From NCBI GenBank assembly GCA_021399435.1, contig JAJTUP010000049.1, positions 310,001 to 374,000 on the forward strand: a stretch of 64,000 nt of DNA, written 5' to 3'. The notes beneath the pieces were generated by a model. The model was not told the DNA's origin and did no database searches. It saw only the letters and a list, made by a program, of their open reading frames with translations. Shown here one piece after another: positions 10,621 to 21,429 of the stretch (its first letter is position 1; each line of letters begins with the position of its first letter). The position numbers and the translations under genes are program-made. Source of the stretch: Diaporthe sp. PMI_573. Its lineage: Eukaryota > Ascomycota > Sordariomycetes > Diaporthales > Diaporthaceae.

Positions 10621-11568
10621 CTAGTGCCGTAGGAGACCCCCAGTGGAATCCCGCCGCCCGACCGTCGCTGTGCTGATTTTGTTTGTGATTTTCGGTGGTC
10701 TTCCTCTCTTTCGTGGCTGCCAATCTGGACACTCCTTCTCAATATGGCGTAGATGCTTTTCAAGAGCACGTAGGTCCTGGCCATCAATCGTGTCTCCGCA
10801 TTGACAAGTATAAAAGCCACCACCCATGTGTCGACAGTGCTTGATGTGGGTTTTGTGCTTGTCACGGCGGCGGCGACGAGGGCCACAGCAGCAGGTGTAT
10901 ACTTTGTCAAAGTGTTGATCGCCCAAGTGCCTTCGCAAGTCCTTTTCGTTTTTGAAATATTTTCCGCAGTTGGACACCACGCACGGCCAGAGCAGAGAGC
11001 CTGGACCGCGATGCTTTGCTTCGGTGTGCTTCAGTGTTGGCTCAACGTCGTTGAAGGTCTTCTGACATTGCTCACAGTGAACGACGCGTAGATCAATGGA
11101 AGAAGAACGTGAAGCTGAAGAGAGGCTGGTTGGACTGGACGATTGCGCCGCTTGTTGCAGACCTGGCCATTGTGGCTCTGGGAAGGGTGACTGAGATGGA
11201 GACTGAGGAAGGGTGACGAATTCGGAGATGTCAAAAGACGAATATGATTCAGCGGTAGCGTCTAATAGACGTGAGGATGAGTTTAGGTTATCTTGAGAAG
11301 ATACGGTACTGAAGTCACAGTCGTTTCTAGCTGGCGTCTGGAAAGCTAGACCGGACCACTGGTCTGGTTGCCTTCTTTCGCACAAGACAGGAAACTGTTC
11401 GGACGTTCCATACTCGTTATCATCCAAGGTGGCTGCGTTTTTGTTGAATGTATCGCACTGACGGTACCATTCCAACTCTTGACGGGCACAAGACTGATTT
11501 TGTTCTATGTGGTGATCATATTGGCTGTTCGAAATGCCTGGCCCGCCGAGACAAAGCTCGGCGGTAGA
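10621..11568 (-). CDS. C2H2 zinc-finger protein with AT-hook
   Basis: The main exon runs from 11568, just after a TAG acceptor, to the stop at 10621: 315 codons with no internal ATG suitable as start. The first exon therefore lies upstream, probably near 11640-11760, where a GTGAGT donor is visible on this strand. The N-terminal half is Ser/Gln/Pro-rich. Zinc fingers follow: CEQCQKTFNDVEPTLKHTEAKH (C-x2-C-x12-H-x4-H), then CVVSNCGKYFKNEKDLRRHLGDQH read in two parts (C-x4-C-x12-H-x4-H), then a degenerate Cys/His group after an RRRRR run. Near the C-terminus RKRGRPPK is an AT-hook-like motif. The likely role is a nuclear DNA-binding protein. The target is unknown. Confidence 0.65.
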   Translation of the reverse strand, partial: STAELCLGGPGISNSQYDHHIEQNQSCARQELEWYRQCDTFNKNAATLDDNEYGTSEQFPVLCERRQPDQWSGLAFQTPARNDCDFSTVSSQDNLNSSSRLLDATAESYSSFDISEFVTLPQSPSQSPFPEPQWPGLQQAAQSSSPTSLSSASRSSSIDLRVVHCEQCQKTFNDVEPTLKHTEAKHRGPGSLLWPCVVSNCGKYFKNEKDLRRHLGDQHFDKVYTCCCGPRRRRRDKHKTHIKHCRHMGGGFYTCQCGDTIDGQDLRALEKHLRHIEKECPDWQPRKRGRPPKITNKISTATVGRRDSTGGLLRH

Positions 11569-12649
11569 CTAATGAGTGGGGCGGAGCTGGGAAAGGATCA
11601 AGGGCGGATCCGCCCAAGGAGCCGGTGATTTGTGAGTCGTTGGCTAGTAGTCATTGGTAAGCCAAATAAATTCTCCAACATTCATCTGGAGAATAAAATA
11701 AGAAGTTTGAAGCACTCACTGGGTTGAGCGAGGTTGGATCGCAGGGCTGGGTGCCCGTGACCTGGCTTCACAGGCAGGTCTGGAACTTGGTTGTTGAGGA
11801 AAGGACGAGCTTTGGAGCGGGGCTCCGCACTTCTTTTCTACCCGCGTGGCTGGTTCTGACCTGCACGGGAATTTCCACTTTAGTCATTCTTGAGTGGCTT
11901 CACTACATGGCAAGGGCCCTTTCCCCATCTGTCGCTGAGAAAGGGCCCTTTTCCTTATTGGTTCAAACGTTCCTTGTCACGCAGAGCTGGTGAGCTGTTC
12001 AGCTCTCAAGTCAGCCCGCATAAATCAGACTCAACTCATCCTCCGAGGCCCCGGGGGGCCTTGATGCGATTGGCTCGGTGCGTAGCCTACATGGTGTCTT
12101 CGAAGCTGGTCTCACAGCACATGCATGCTGCAATAATCATCCTGCGATGGACTTGCACCGCGAAGAAGAAAATTGGCCCTCCAATCGCAAACATTAGGCA
12201 GTATAGGCTGGGCGTATCTTCTAAGGCAATGTCCAGCGAATCTGAATGGACGGCTGCATAGCGGTAGCCAGGGCCACCAATCGCGAGGATACTTGTTTCA
12301 AGAAGCCCTTCCATCATGAGCAAGCCTGGCCAATCCAAATATTGGCCTTTCAAGGCATGAGACAGCCCATAGAGCCTGCCAGATGTAGGTGTGTCTGGAT
12401 AGCCTGTAGTGCAGGTATTAGCGCTTTGGACATATTGAGGGGTATTCCCTCACACAATAGTATCGACTTGCGGGACAGAAACTATAAGAAGACTGTCTCA
12501 TATTGTTAGCCGTCCAAATTTTCCCCTTCAATCTTGAACATGCCCATGTATTGATTCATCTCGAAAACGAGAAACATTTCTATTTCACCAGATTTTGAGG
12601 ATTTCCGTCAAAGCTCAATACATACTTCTCACTGGACTATCACTCAACA
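11569..12649. other. Intergenic; 5' region of the zinc-finger gene, then no accepted gene
   Basis: It holds the presumed first exon and promoter of the minus-strand C2H2 gene. A 117-codon frame on the minus strand ending near 12087 stays open but has no ATG, splice support or family resemblance. It is listed among rejected items. Nothing else seen. Confidence 0.35.
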
Positions 12650-12966
12650 ATGGACCGTACCAAAATGACCGCAAACGAGTCCCAGACCACTCAGAATGCC
12701 AACGGGGCATCTGGTACTGGAGGTATGCTCCCCCGCCCCATTAACGTGACAGAGGGTTGTCATTTCTCTGACACAAAAAGCAAGTTGGCCAATCCATCAC
12801 AATGTCCCGTTGGTTGGCTCAAGGAAGCAAAGATGAGCCATGGACAGGCTTTGAAGTCAATCACACAAATCACCAGTCTCAGGGAAACACCAGAAGAAAT
12901 AAGAATAACAGAGATGGGGATAGCTGGAGTACGAAGACGGAAGATGGGTCAGCCCAGCACGAGTAG
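12650..12966 (+). CDS. Small hydrophilic hypothetical protein, two exons
   Basis: An ATG at 12650 in good context begins exon 1 (12650-12722), which ends at GTATGC in phase 1. Exon 2 (12848-12966) follows a GACAG acceptor and stays in frame to TAG. The product is 63 aa, rich in Asn, Thr, Gln and Gly, with no hydrophobic segment. Exon 1 gives MDRTKMTANESQTTQNANG and exon 2 starts GFEVNHTNHQSQGN. The reading depends on the intron (125 bp), since without splicing a different reading continues to 13042. No family is recognised. Small disordered proteins like this are common in fungal genomes, and it may also be spurious. Confidence 0.35.
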
Positions 12967-13260
12967 TGGATTGATAATAGCTGAAGCTACCTGCTCTGAT
13001 AAGTTTGGATACCTTGTGAAGCGGAAAGCTCATAGGGAATAACTTCCAGTCATTTGCTCGTTCTGCCAATGTTATAGTTTTTCTGGGGGTGCACACACCT
13101 CTACATACTATATAGAGGCTTGGAACAGAAACTACGACTCATTCTACTGAACTTACTGGCGTTAGCGATCCTTTTTCGATGACCAAAATTCACATACACA
13201 CTGGACGCGTCAAATGCCATTTGCGACTGAAAATTAGTATCAACGCAGATGTGTGCTGAC

Positions 13261-13686
13261 CTAACTTCCTGAAAACTTGAGTTTCCGCGTGATCGCCACC
13301 ATCTTCACATCTACAAGTTCATTCTGGTCATTGGCAGCCGTTGTAGTAGTTATCATAGGTGGTGGGGGGGGGGGGGAGAAGCCTCGATAGGCTGGGTTGC
13401 CATGCATCCATATCATGGTAAATTTGCAACCTCGGGTTGCCCTTGAGACTAGAGACAAGGCATGTGCGATCGCGCAAAAGTTGAACTTCTCATAGCCGCA
13501 GTCATTCGCCGTCGAGTATATAGGCCTGATGTGATTGCAAGTCCAGCTTTTGCATTGAAGGTATTTCGTCTTAGAACTGCGTAGGTCACCTTTCTTGCAG
13601 GTCGGGTTTTTCCTGGGCCAGACTTCGGATTGGACACGCATTCTTCCAAGCTCGTCCACAGATAAGACCTCGACAAGACTAGCCAT
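13261..13686 (-). CDS. Possible 141-aa Cys-containing hypothetical protein
   Basis: An ATG-initiated open frame on the minus strand. The first 100 residues have plausible protein texture with spaced cysteines (CKSWTC, DCGYEKFNFC) but no signal peptide. The C-terminal PPPPPP run is encoded by a homopolymer of about 15 G on the plus strand (near 13363), which is prone to length change, so the C-terminus may be unreliable. No family recognised. Confidence 0.25.
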   Translation of the reverse strand: MASLVEVLSVDELGRMRVQSEVWPRKNPTCKKGDLRSSKTKYLQCKSWTCNHIRPIYSTANDCGYEKFNFCAIAHALSLVSRATRGCKFTMIWMHGNPAYRGFSPPPPPPMITTTTAANDQNELVDVKMVAITRKLKFSGS

Positions 13687-14708
13687 TGAAAATTAAGGCC
13701 CTGCCCCGATCATCGAGTCGCACTTGAAAAATTAAAAATCAAAATTGAACGGGGACTGTTTGTGTCCGTCAGTGACCAGGTTCCTGATGCCGAGCGACGA
13801 ATTTATGCTTTTCAGGCCAACAAAAGAACAACAAAAATAAAACATCCCAGCAATGACAGGCGTGCTCTAGGGATGGCACGCAAACTGGCCTCTAGGAACA
13901 TGTAGAACCCGATAGATTCCTTTTGTTACACACGGGCTTCGCATAGGCTGGGTATCCCTATTACTGACCACGCGGTCATGCAGGGGGTGTCGCTTTTGAT
14001 TTTTGATTTCCTTTCTGGTGTGCCTATCTCATTCACAAAGGAAGCAAGACGAATTCACCTTTCTGACGAGTGATCCTCGCCCTGGTTGGTTTGCCCTGGA
14101 TATATCACTCTTGCTTTGGGACGGGGTCCCATTGAAAAAGGGATGACTTCGTGGACGCCATCAAGTCTACGCAAAGCCTCCCCGAAACCAACAATGTCAA
14201 ACCACAGAGCCTGAGGTCAGGTCAATAATTGACCGCCTTCTCAGGTCAGCTTTCTTTTTCACCGAAATTGAGGGATGAAAAGGAACGGGAGGAAAACAAA
14301 TGGAAGAATAAGGAACAGAAGGAAAATTAGATGAGGAAACCTTGCTAAAGGAACCAGTTGACAGGATGACACCGAACGAGAGGAAATGGCACCAGAGGAA
14401 AGGGAACGGGAGGAAAAGGAACTTACAAAAGTTCCATCAGGTCATGTATACGTCTCTTGGTCTGGTCTTCCTTGGTCACATCCTTTTGGCCACACTTCTC
14501 TGGTCTCACCTCAAGGAATTGTTTGGGTCATGAAAATTTCCTATGGCTGAGTTGGTCTGTTTCATGTATCGCCCTGTTTACTGGTAGACGTTTCTTCCTG
14601 AGACGAATTCCCGAAGAACATTCCCAAAATACAATTCAGGTAGTACTTTTGGCGAGGAAGGGGTGAGAAATTGGCACATTGCTGCAATTACTGTCTGTGA
14701 ATCTGTAA
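13687..14708. other. Intergenic, nothing convincing
   Basis: About 1 kb of AT-rich spacer with several purine-rich stretches (for example 14270-14420, repeated GGAAA/AGGAA motifs). No gene, tRNA or clear repeat recognised. Confidence 0.4.
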
Positions 14709-15856
14709 CTATTGTGTCTCCTCCCATTTCTGCCAATCGTATAGTCGTATGTCATATCCGAAGTCCTCACCTTCCTCGGATTGCCACCTCGATAACTTTT
14801 CTGGCCACTGTTTGTCCGCCGGCTTCCAACGAGCATTTTGAGCATGGTCAATGATCATGTTTTCAAATTCTTCAGCCTCTGCCAACCTTATCTTCCTAAC
14901 GCCGTATTTGTTCGCTCGGTCTATGCAGATATGGGGCGTGGTCCATGCCAGACTGAAGTCAACAAGCTTTCCCCCGAGATAGTTGCCCGGGTGGAAATCC
15001 CTAACCACGATACCAAGCTCATGCAGTTTCTCAAGATCATCATACATCTGCGAAACTTGTGATGGCATCCACGGTGTTGAAGATGTAACGTAGTCTTTCA
15101 CGATAGCCCTTAGCGGTTCATGCCGGTGAGGTTCCCAACGCTCGAAGAGCCCATGGCCATTCAGAGTCTTGGGAAACTTCTCCCAGTCCACGAACTCTTG
15201 ACCCATGGCTTCAGTAACGCGCCGCTCCTGATCCTTTGACAGGAGGATATAGCCGTGAGCGCGGATGGCGAGGTCCTCGCACCTTTCCTGCTTCAGACGA
15301 CCATAGGCTCGGCACTCACAGTTGAAAGGGTCCAGGTAGTCTACGTAGTCTTGTGGAGCAGGCGGCGGCCGTTTGAGGGGATCCCGTTCTGGTGGCATGA
15401 TGAGAGTTCCTTGGCACTTTTTCAGGGACTCCCACTTCTGGAAAGGAAACTAAGAGGCAAGAACGATAATCAGAACTAGATCTCCGGCCTTTCAAAGTAA
15501 CCGGGACAATCTAAAGGGAAAGAAGCATCACGTCCTCGGGTAGCCAAGCGCTGTCTTGGCCGATGGGGCAGGGCGATCAGAGTTGTACTTACAATCTTGA
15601 GGGCATACACAGTGCCGTCAATACGGACTTTCCAGACTTTGGAGTGCACATCGTCGTCGTTGCCGATCCATTCTATGAACTCGATATTGGCGCTGGCCGT
15701 TCCTCGAAACGGCTCAAGCTTCGGGCCAGGACAGCTTGGAAGGGGCAGTCTCTTGGTTGATGAGTTCCTGTTCGAAGTTGGCGTCCTATCCGAAGTCGCG
15801 GCCTTGTTTGGACTTGTCCTCGTGTGTGGCACTTGCGTCTTCATTGCGGTTGCCAT
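14709..15856 (-). CDS. Protein-kinase-like (PKL) fold protein
   Basis: Two exons: 15856-15593 and 15449-14709, joined in phase 0, giving 334 aa. The start is the first of two close ATGs. A longer upstream frame looks like leader. Kinase-like landmarks are VWKVRIDGTVYALKIF with the candidate ATP-contacting Lys near residue 87, an ECRAYGRL block (candidate helix-C Glu near 134), and the catalytic-loop region VVRDFHPGNY (Asp 239, Asn 244), followed by LVDFSLAW. There the metal-binding triad reads DFS rather than DFG (Asp 252). The total is short for a classical Ser/Thr kinase but fits the divergent fungal kinase-like family. It is transcribed away from the nuclease-like gene at 17033. Substrate unknown. 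Activity is plausible because Lys, Asp, Asn and Asp are all present. Confidence 0.7.
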
Positions 15857-17032
15857 GTTGGTTTGAGCCGACTTGTTGGTTGGCAACGCAGCAAAGGACG
15901 GCAAACGTGCGAGACGGCAGACGAGTTTGATGAGGGGCCGATTGGAAAGAAGGGCAGAAGCAGACCCCTCTCGAGTGATGGCCCCGATTTGGGAGAGACC
16001 GAGGGCCAAACAACCTGCCCTTAAGTACCTAGGTAGGGGAGCTGCCCAGGTGGTTAGGTGGGTAACGCAAGCGGCGTGGTGCGGCACGACTGCTGAGGGT
16101 CAGCCGCAGTGCGGCGTGGTGCGGCGCGGCGTGGCTGTTGACGCCTGACCAGCGGTTAAGACCAAGACCCAGGCCCCCCCAAGTGGAGGTAGACCAAATA
16201 ATGTAGCCTCAATCTCGACGGTAGCGCAGCGTGATTCGGTGGGTGAGGTGGCGGGTGGGTGGCTGGATGCAGGTCGGTTGGGACAAGACGCGCGAGGCGA
16301 GGCACAGAGGAATGTGAAGCACCAACAGGTGAAGCACCAACAGGTGAAGCACGGGCCACACCGCTCAGAAGCGCTGACTGGTGCGCACCCAAATCCTGTG
16401 CACTTGTTGCAATCACCCGCGGTAAACAGAGAGCCGACCACGAGCAATTCGCGACACCGTCACTCGTTCACGACATGATCGCGTGCCGCTTGTACGGATA
16501 TTTTTTTTCCCTTCTTATTCTTGGTTTTTCTTTCGGATTCAATGCAATGCACACTGCACCGCTTGCGAGGCCATGGTGAAACCGATGATCCGTGACATCC
16601 CATCAACTTGATGATCATGGCCCAAAAAATTGGCCTGTGTACATTCGGACGCCTGGCTGCAAGAGGGGCACAGGTGATGGTCCCGGTCTCAAGCGACCCG
16701 AGTACGGTGGCCCAAGGATGCTTCCAAAAATACGAATAGTGACGGCCAGCCGTGCCGCACAAGATGCCCCACGTCCATCAACTCGCATGGCATGCCGCTG
16801 GACACATACTCCCGCTTGGTAGAGCAGTATTCTCTCTACATATATATATGGTCAAGAGCAGACCTCTGGAGCCTCTTGCTCAGTTGGACGACATCAATCT
16901 TTTACACTATCTCAAATCGGATCAACAATTACTTTGCCATTTACAACGCCTTTTTGTCTTTGCTTTTGTGTTATCACTTCTTTTCTCTCCCTATACTATT
17001 AAGCATCTAGGATATAAGTTGGAACTGACAAA
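15857..17032. other. Divergent intergenic region between kinase-like and nuclease-like genes
   Basis: About 1.2 kb between two divergent genes, so it carries both promoters. At 16318-16352 there is a short tandem repeat with unit AGGTGAAGCACCAAC (a little over two copies). Near 16842 a TATATATATG run could act as a TATA element for the plus-strand gene. Open frames here are compositional shadows. Confidence 0.4.
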
Positions 17033-18758
17033 ATGACTGGCTCTCGCGACTCTTCTTCGTCTCGTAGGGCTTCTACGCTTCGCAGCATTCTCTCCTCGGC
17101 AAACCCCAGCCCTATAGATGCGTGGAACGGAACTAGCTTGAGCAATACAAAGTCCAGAAGGGGAGCCTTCGACGGAGTGATCTTCGACGCGGAATCAAGC
17201 TGGACCATTCAAGAGTGTAAGCATAAGCATAAGTGAAGCTCTCATGGACCGGCGGCTAACCGTCCCTAGGGACGGACTTTACCTATGAAGCCATCGACCT
17301 TGCTTATGGAGACTTGCTGGATCAAGCTCCCGTGAATCACCAGCCGGTGAACGGGCTCACCACCACACCCAGGACTATCGTGGACGAGAGTTGCGTTGAT
17401 GACCTTGCCAAAGCTTGTACGTTCCTCCTGTACTCCATTTTTTATCGATCTTGATCAACTCCTAGACACCCTGCCCTCTTCCTTTATCATTGGAGACTGT
17501 CCAGCCGTCTCCTGTCACTGTCAAACCGTCTTCGGCAGCAAATCCCGCCTATTATCATCCCACGCTAATCAGAGAAACAGGGACTTGTAACATCATCAGG
17601 GCACCGATCAAGAATGCCGCCGCAGTGCTTAGGTATCGCCCGACTGTCGGCCCGCAGAAGATACAGAACAAGCCAGACCCAACATTAGCTGCCAGGTTCA
17701 AATGGTCTCATCCTGACCTGAGTGGTACCCATCTCAACCCTGACTGGGCGGTCTACGATAGAACAATCAAGAAGAAGTACTACTCGGCGCAGGAAAGTGA
17801 TGGTAAAGACTCGCTTGTCTTTGCTGTCGGAGACAGCAAGTTGTCTCAGAAGTGGAAGTCGGACTGGATCCAAAGGCAATACGCGGCTGGCCATACCGAA
17901 AAGAGACCCATCATCGCCGCCAACGGAGACGTGGTCCGGAAAACCCACAAGGTCACGACAGAGAGACTTCACCCTCTAGAACAGCTGGCTACTTACTGTC
18001 GGTTTGGTGAGACCAGATATGGCTTTATCCTTACGCAGGATGAACTTGTAGCCTTCCGCATTCGGCGCATCAATGGGGCATTACTTCCAACTATTACTGA
18101 CGATGGTACAGCCTATTCGGGTATAGAATATAAGTCTATTCCCTGGAATGAGTCCAGGCCTGGCGAGATTACTGTTAATCTTGCAATCTGGGCCCTTGGT
18201 TGTATGGGCATGAACGACAACCATAGAATCATGGAAACTCGCAACAGGGAGCCTCTTGAATCGATGGTGCGCCTAACAAAATGGACACATGACAAGGCGA
18301 AGAAGGTATATCGGAATGTAATCTCCGGACGAGAGATACCAGAGAACACCTGGAAAGATATGGGCAAACAGGTTGCTTTCGTCAAGCTTGACGACAACAA
18401 GGACGGACTCAGCTCCACAAGCTCATTCACTCAAACAAACTTCGGTCAGGGAGGCGGAGTCGCAGCCGTCACGCAGGGCGTGGGAGCGGTCAACTTGAAC
18501 ACCTCTTCTCAAGACAACAGGTCTCAGGGAAATAATGGAACGCAGCCCAGGCCTGCAGGAGCTGATGCACAGAAGGCCAAATCCCGGGGAGTTGCTTCAC
18601 AGCAGACAAAGTCCCCGGCAGCTGCCAGTGGACAGGAGACAAGGTCCCCGGCAGCCGCCAGTGGACAGAAGACAAAGTCCTCGGCCGCCGCAAGTTCACA
18701 GCGCGCAAAGTCCTCTGAGCGACGAGAGGCAGAGACTCCATCCAAGAGGTCTAGATAG
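17033..18758 (+). CDS. RecB-like PD-(D/E)XK fold protein with Ala/Ser-rich repeat tail
   Basis: Exons 17033-17216, 17270-17416 and about 17539-18758 are phase-consistent and give about 516 aa. The third acceptor is less certain than the others. The central part carries an ordered restriction-nuclease-like set: NPDWAVY (Asp 179), then FAVGDSK (Asp 209, Lys 211), then EQLATY (Gln 259, Tyr 263), matching the PD...DxK...QxxxY order of the RecB-type PD-(D/E)XK fold. These are visible residues. The fold assignment is inference. The C-terminal 110 residues are disordered, with repeats of the type SPAAASGQ-KTKS that end in a basic tail (TPSKRSR), a possible nuclear signal. It diverges from the kinase-like gene. 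It could be a genuine nuclease, an inactive paralogue, or a member of an expanded fungal family of unknown role. Confidence 0.65.
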
Positions 18759-20181
18759 GAGTCTGTGCAGGACCACATGTTTGACTGAAGAACAGAGAAC
18801 TGGATTACCGACAGAGCAACACTCCCGCTCATTTATTGTTGACCAATATTTCCACTCCTTTATTGTTAACCTCCTGCAGGCAGGGATCATATATATATAG
18901 TACACAGCTAGATTTCATGTTAAAATCACACTGATGTTTGTTCCAATATTGACCTACATCTGTGAATATTGTGTTCTCAGTTTTTACCTCTTGGTTGTAC
19001 TCTCGGCTGCTGCAGTCTACCCATACTGGGTTCCAAGATTGTTGCTGTGTTGAGGAGCAAGTGAGATGAATCCATAAGCCAGCAACCACATTCGCAGAAC
19101 TCTTATCTGGGAAAATTGGTAGTGGTAGTCGTATCATACAATGATGCCCTCCTGGCTGTTGCAGCCATCAAGTGGTCCCTGTCTCTATCAATATTTTGTC
19201 ATGGGACAAACTCGAGGGAACATGAAAACATTAGCGGTATCAAGGAATAGGTCCTTCGGCTCGGGACTTGATACTGTTGTATTTACCCGGAAAAGCGAAT
19301 TCAGAGATAGCCTTTCTTTGTTGTCTTGGTAGCATGGCCCAATGGGACCAGTAGAATGTGCAATGCTTGTATTTAAAGTAGGTATATGTTCCTAGAATCT
19401 AATTGTAGAAGGATGCCTCAAGGGTATCAGTGAAGTAGATTTGCACACCCAAAATTAGAGCACGGGAAACCTCCCACAGAAGTGTCAATTGCGCGGGTTC
19501 CTTTGACTAATCCCACTTCGCGATCCCTACAGCCTGAGGCCGGCAACCGGCCAGAACGGGAGATTCTCAGAGTCAGGTCCAGCCTTCAAGAAGTCTCTGG
19601 GAATCCATTGTCTCACAGATCCAAAATAATGCAGTAACCCATGAAAGAACAAGGCTGGCAACCCTCTACAACTTCCTTCCCGAGGGTCGTCGGGAACAAG
19701 AAGTCCCATCCAGCGACATGTAAGGCTGTGTGGAACAAGATGACAGAACAGAGGCAGTACCTTGAAATGCGTAGGTATTTAAGGAGAAGTGGTCGTTGGG
19801 AATGCGCTGGATTGGTCGTTCTGGCGGGATGACGGGCACGTACATGAAACGTTGAACATTCATCGCCCATCCAGGTCCGTTCTCATCGAAAAGATCTGGA
19901 GTTGTGTTCTAACCTCTGATGCCGTCGAGACTCCCCTTACACTTGAGCAGATCCGTTGGCTTATGTACCTAGCCAGGGCAACCAGGCATGAGGGCGCCCA
20001 CAATGATACCCAATGCGTTCATTCAGTTTGAGGGATGTGATTGCAAGATGCTGCGCCGCCCGCCCAACATGCGATGATGAGGTAAGCGGCCTTGAACACC
20101 GAGGCTGCTTTGACTACGCTCCAAGGTAAGTAGCTGATGGTTATTCTCTACCACGCGCCACACTCTCTTGGACCATAAGTT
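18759..20181. other. Intergenic, 1.4 kb, nothing convincing
   Basis: It includes the 3' flank of the nuclease-like gene and the promoter of the hydrolase. Open frames on both strands lack splice logic and family resemblance. No RNA gene or repeat recognised. Confidence 0.4.
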
Positions 20182-21429
20182 ATGGATTTTCATATTCCCT
20201 CCGCGAACCTTGCTGAAGCCATGATACCCTCGCCCCGGACGATTGCTTGCGCAGTCCTCGCCCCAATCGGCCTGTATGCAGCCTTCCTTGGATTACTTAC
20301 AATCCCGTTCATCCAAAACCAGGTCATATATCTCAACAAGGTGACCCTGACCTGGGGCAAGGACGTCAATATCCCCGAACAATGGGGCTTCCTCCACAAC
20401 CAAGTGTTGCCTTTCCACATCAAGACGTCCGACGGCGAGACACTCCACGCCTGGCATGTCCTCCCTCCAGGGCTTTATCGGCAAAATGAACAAGAGCTGG
20501 TTTCCGAGCCATCTGGACTGGTCCCGGATATCAGGGAAAGACTAGGCTTCAAACTCCTGCGCGATGACCCAGAGTCTCTCCTCGTTCTTTATCTGCACGG
20601 TGCCGCAGGGACGTTAGGGTCTGGTCACAGACCTCAGAGTTATCGAGCGATTTCGGCCGGTGCCCCAAATCGCATCCATATCGTGGCCATCGACTATCGC
20701 GGATTCGGCACCAGTACTGGTACGCCGTCCGAAGAAGGCCTTCTCGGCGACGCTTTGGCCTTGGTTGACTGGGCCATGAAGGAAGCCGGCATACCCTCAA
20801 GCCGGATAGTTATCTGGTCACAATCCATCGGCACTGCCGTAGCGACGACGTTGATAGAGCACATGGCTTCCCTGCCACAGCCCGTGTTCTTCTCTGGTCT
20901 CGTCTTGGTGGCACCTTTCGCCGACGTCAAGACTCTGACCTCCACATATCGCGTCGCCGGCATGATCCCGCTGCTGGAGCCCGTCGCGCGCTTTCCACGC
21001 CTTCTGGATCTGCTCAATGCATTCATCCGCGACAAGTGGCCGAGTGCGGACAGGCTCGCCTCCTTCGTGCGCACCTGTGAGCGAATGCGGCCGCTACCCG
21101 CCGATGAGAGTGACAAGAAAGCCGGCAAATATTACCGGATCAACATCATCCATGCTGAAGATGACTATGACATCCCATGGTCGCATAGCAACCAGATGTT
21201 CTGGAGTGCTGTCAACGCGTCCCTGTCAGAGGGTATCACTTTTAACGATCTGGAGTTGGAGAAGGAGGCGGGAAAGGTAGCCCTTGGCGCGGGAGGATGG
21301 ACATTTTCCACAGTCACAAGGAACGGCGTTGTGAGAGAGTATATTTTAAAATACGGACTGCATGATTGGATCATGGGGTACCCCATTGTCAGCGTCGCTG
21401 TCATGAGGGCTTTCGACTTGGATTCCTGA
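20182..21429 (+). CDS. ABHD12-like alpha/beta hydrolase, membrane-anchored
   Basis: Intronless, 415 aa from the ATG at 20182. A hydrophobic segment at about residues 24-45 (CAVLAPIGLYAAFLGLL) is a probable N-terminal membrane anchor. The hydrolase core shows the oxyanion-loop motif YLHGAAGT, the strand AIDYRGFGTSTG, a nucleophile elbow WSQSIGTA (Ser in S-Q-S-I-G rather than G-x-S-x-G), the acid region IIHAEDDYDIPW, and the C-terminal catalytic His in YGLHDWIM. This arrangement matches the ABHD12/ABHD13 group of monoacylglycerol or lysophospholipid lipases, so lipid ester hydrolysis at an internal membrane is the likely role. The substrate is inferred. The Zn2Cys6 regulator begins about 540 bp downstream on the same strand. 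Confidence 0.85.
   Translation: MDFHIPSANLAEAMIPSPRTIACAVLAPIGLYAAFLGLLTIPFIQNQVIYLNKVTLTWGKDVNIPEQWGFLHNQVLPFHIKTSDGETLHAWHVLPPGLYRQNEQELVSEPSGLVPDIRERLGFKLLRDDPESLLVLYLHGAAGTLGSGHRPQSYRAISAGAPNRIHIVAIDYRGFGTSTGTPSEEGLLGDALALVDWAMKEAGIPSSRIVIWSQSIGTAVATTLIEHMASLPQPVFFSGLVLVAPFADVKTLTSTYRVAGMIPLLEPVARFPRLLDLLNAFIRDKWPSADRLASFVRTCERMRPLPADESDKKAGKYYRINIIHAEDDYDIPWSHSNQMFWSAVNASLSEGITFNDLELEKEAGKVALGAGGWTFSTVTRNGVVREYILKYGLHDWIMGYPIVSVAVMRAFDLDS

Noticed and set aside
12087..12440. 117-codon open minus-strand frame with two AIGGP motifs
   Set aside because: It stays open and looks partly membrane-like, but has no ATG at its start, no splice sites joining it to anything, and no family resemblance. 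Chance is not excluded.
13355..13385. Poly-G run as a possible G-quadruplex regulatory element
   Set aside because: A simple homopolymer. One run with no second G-block nearby, and no evidence of function.
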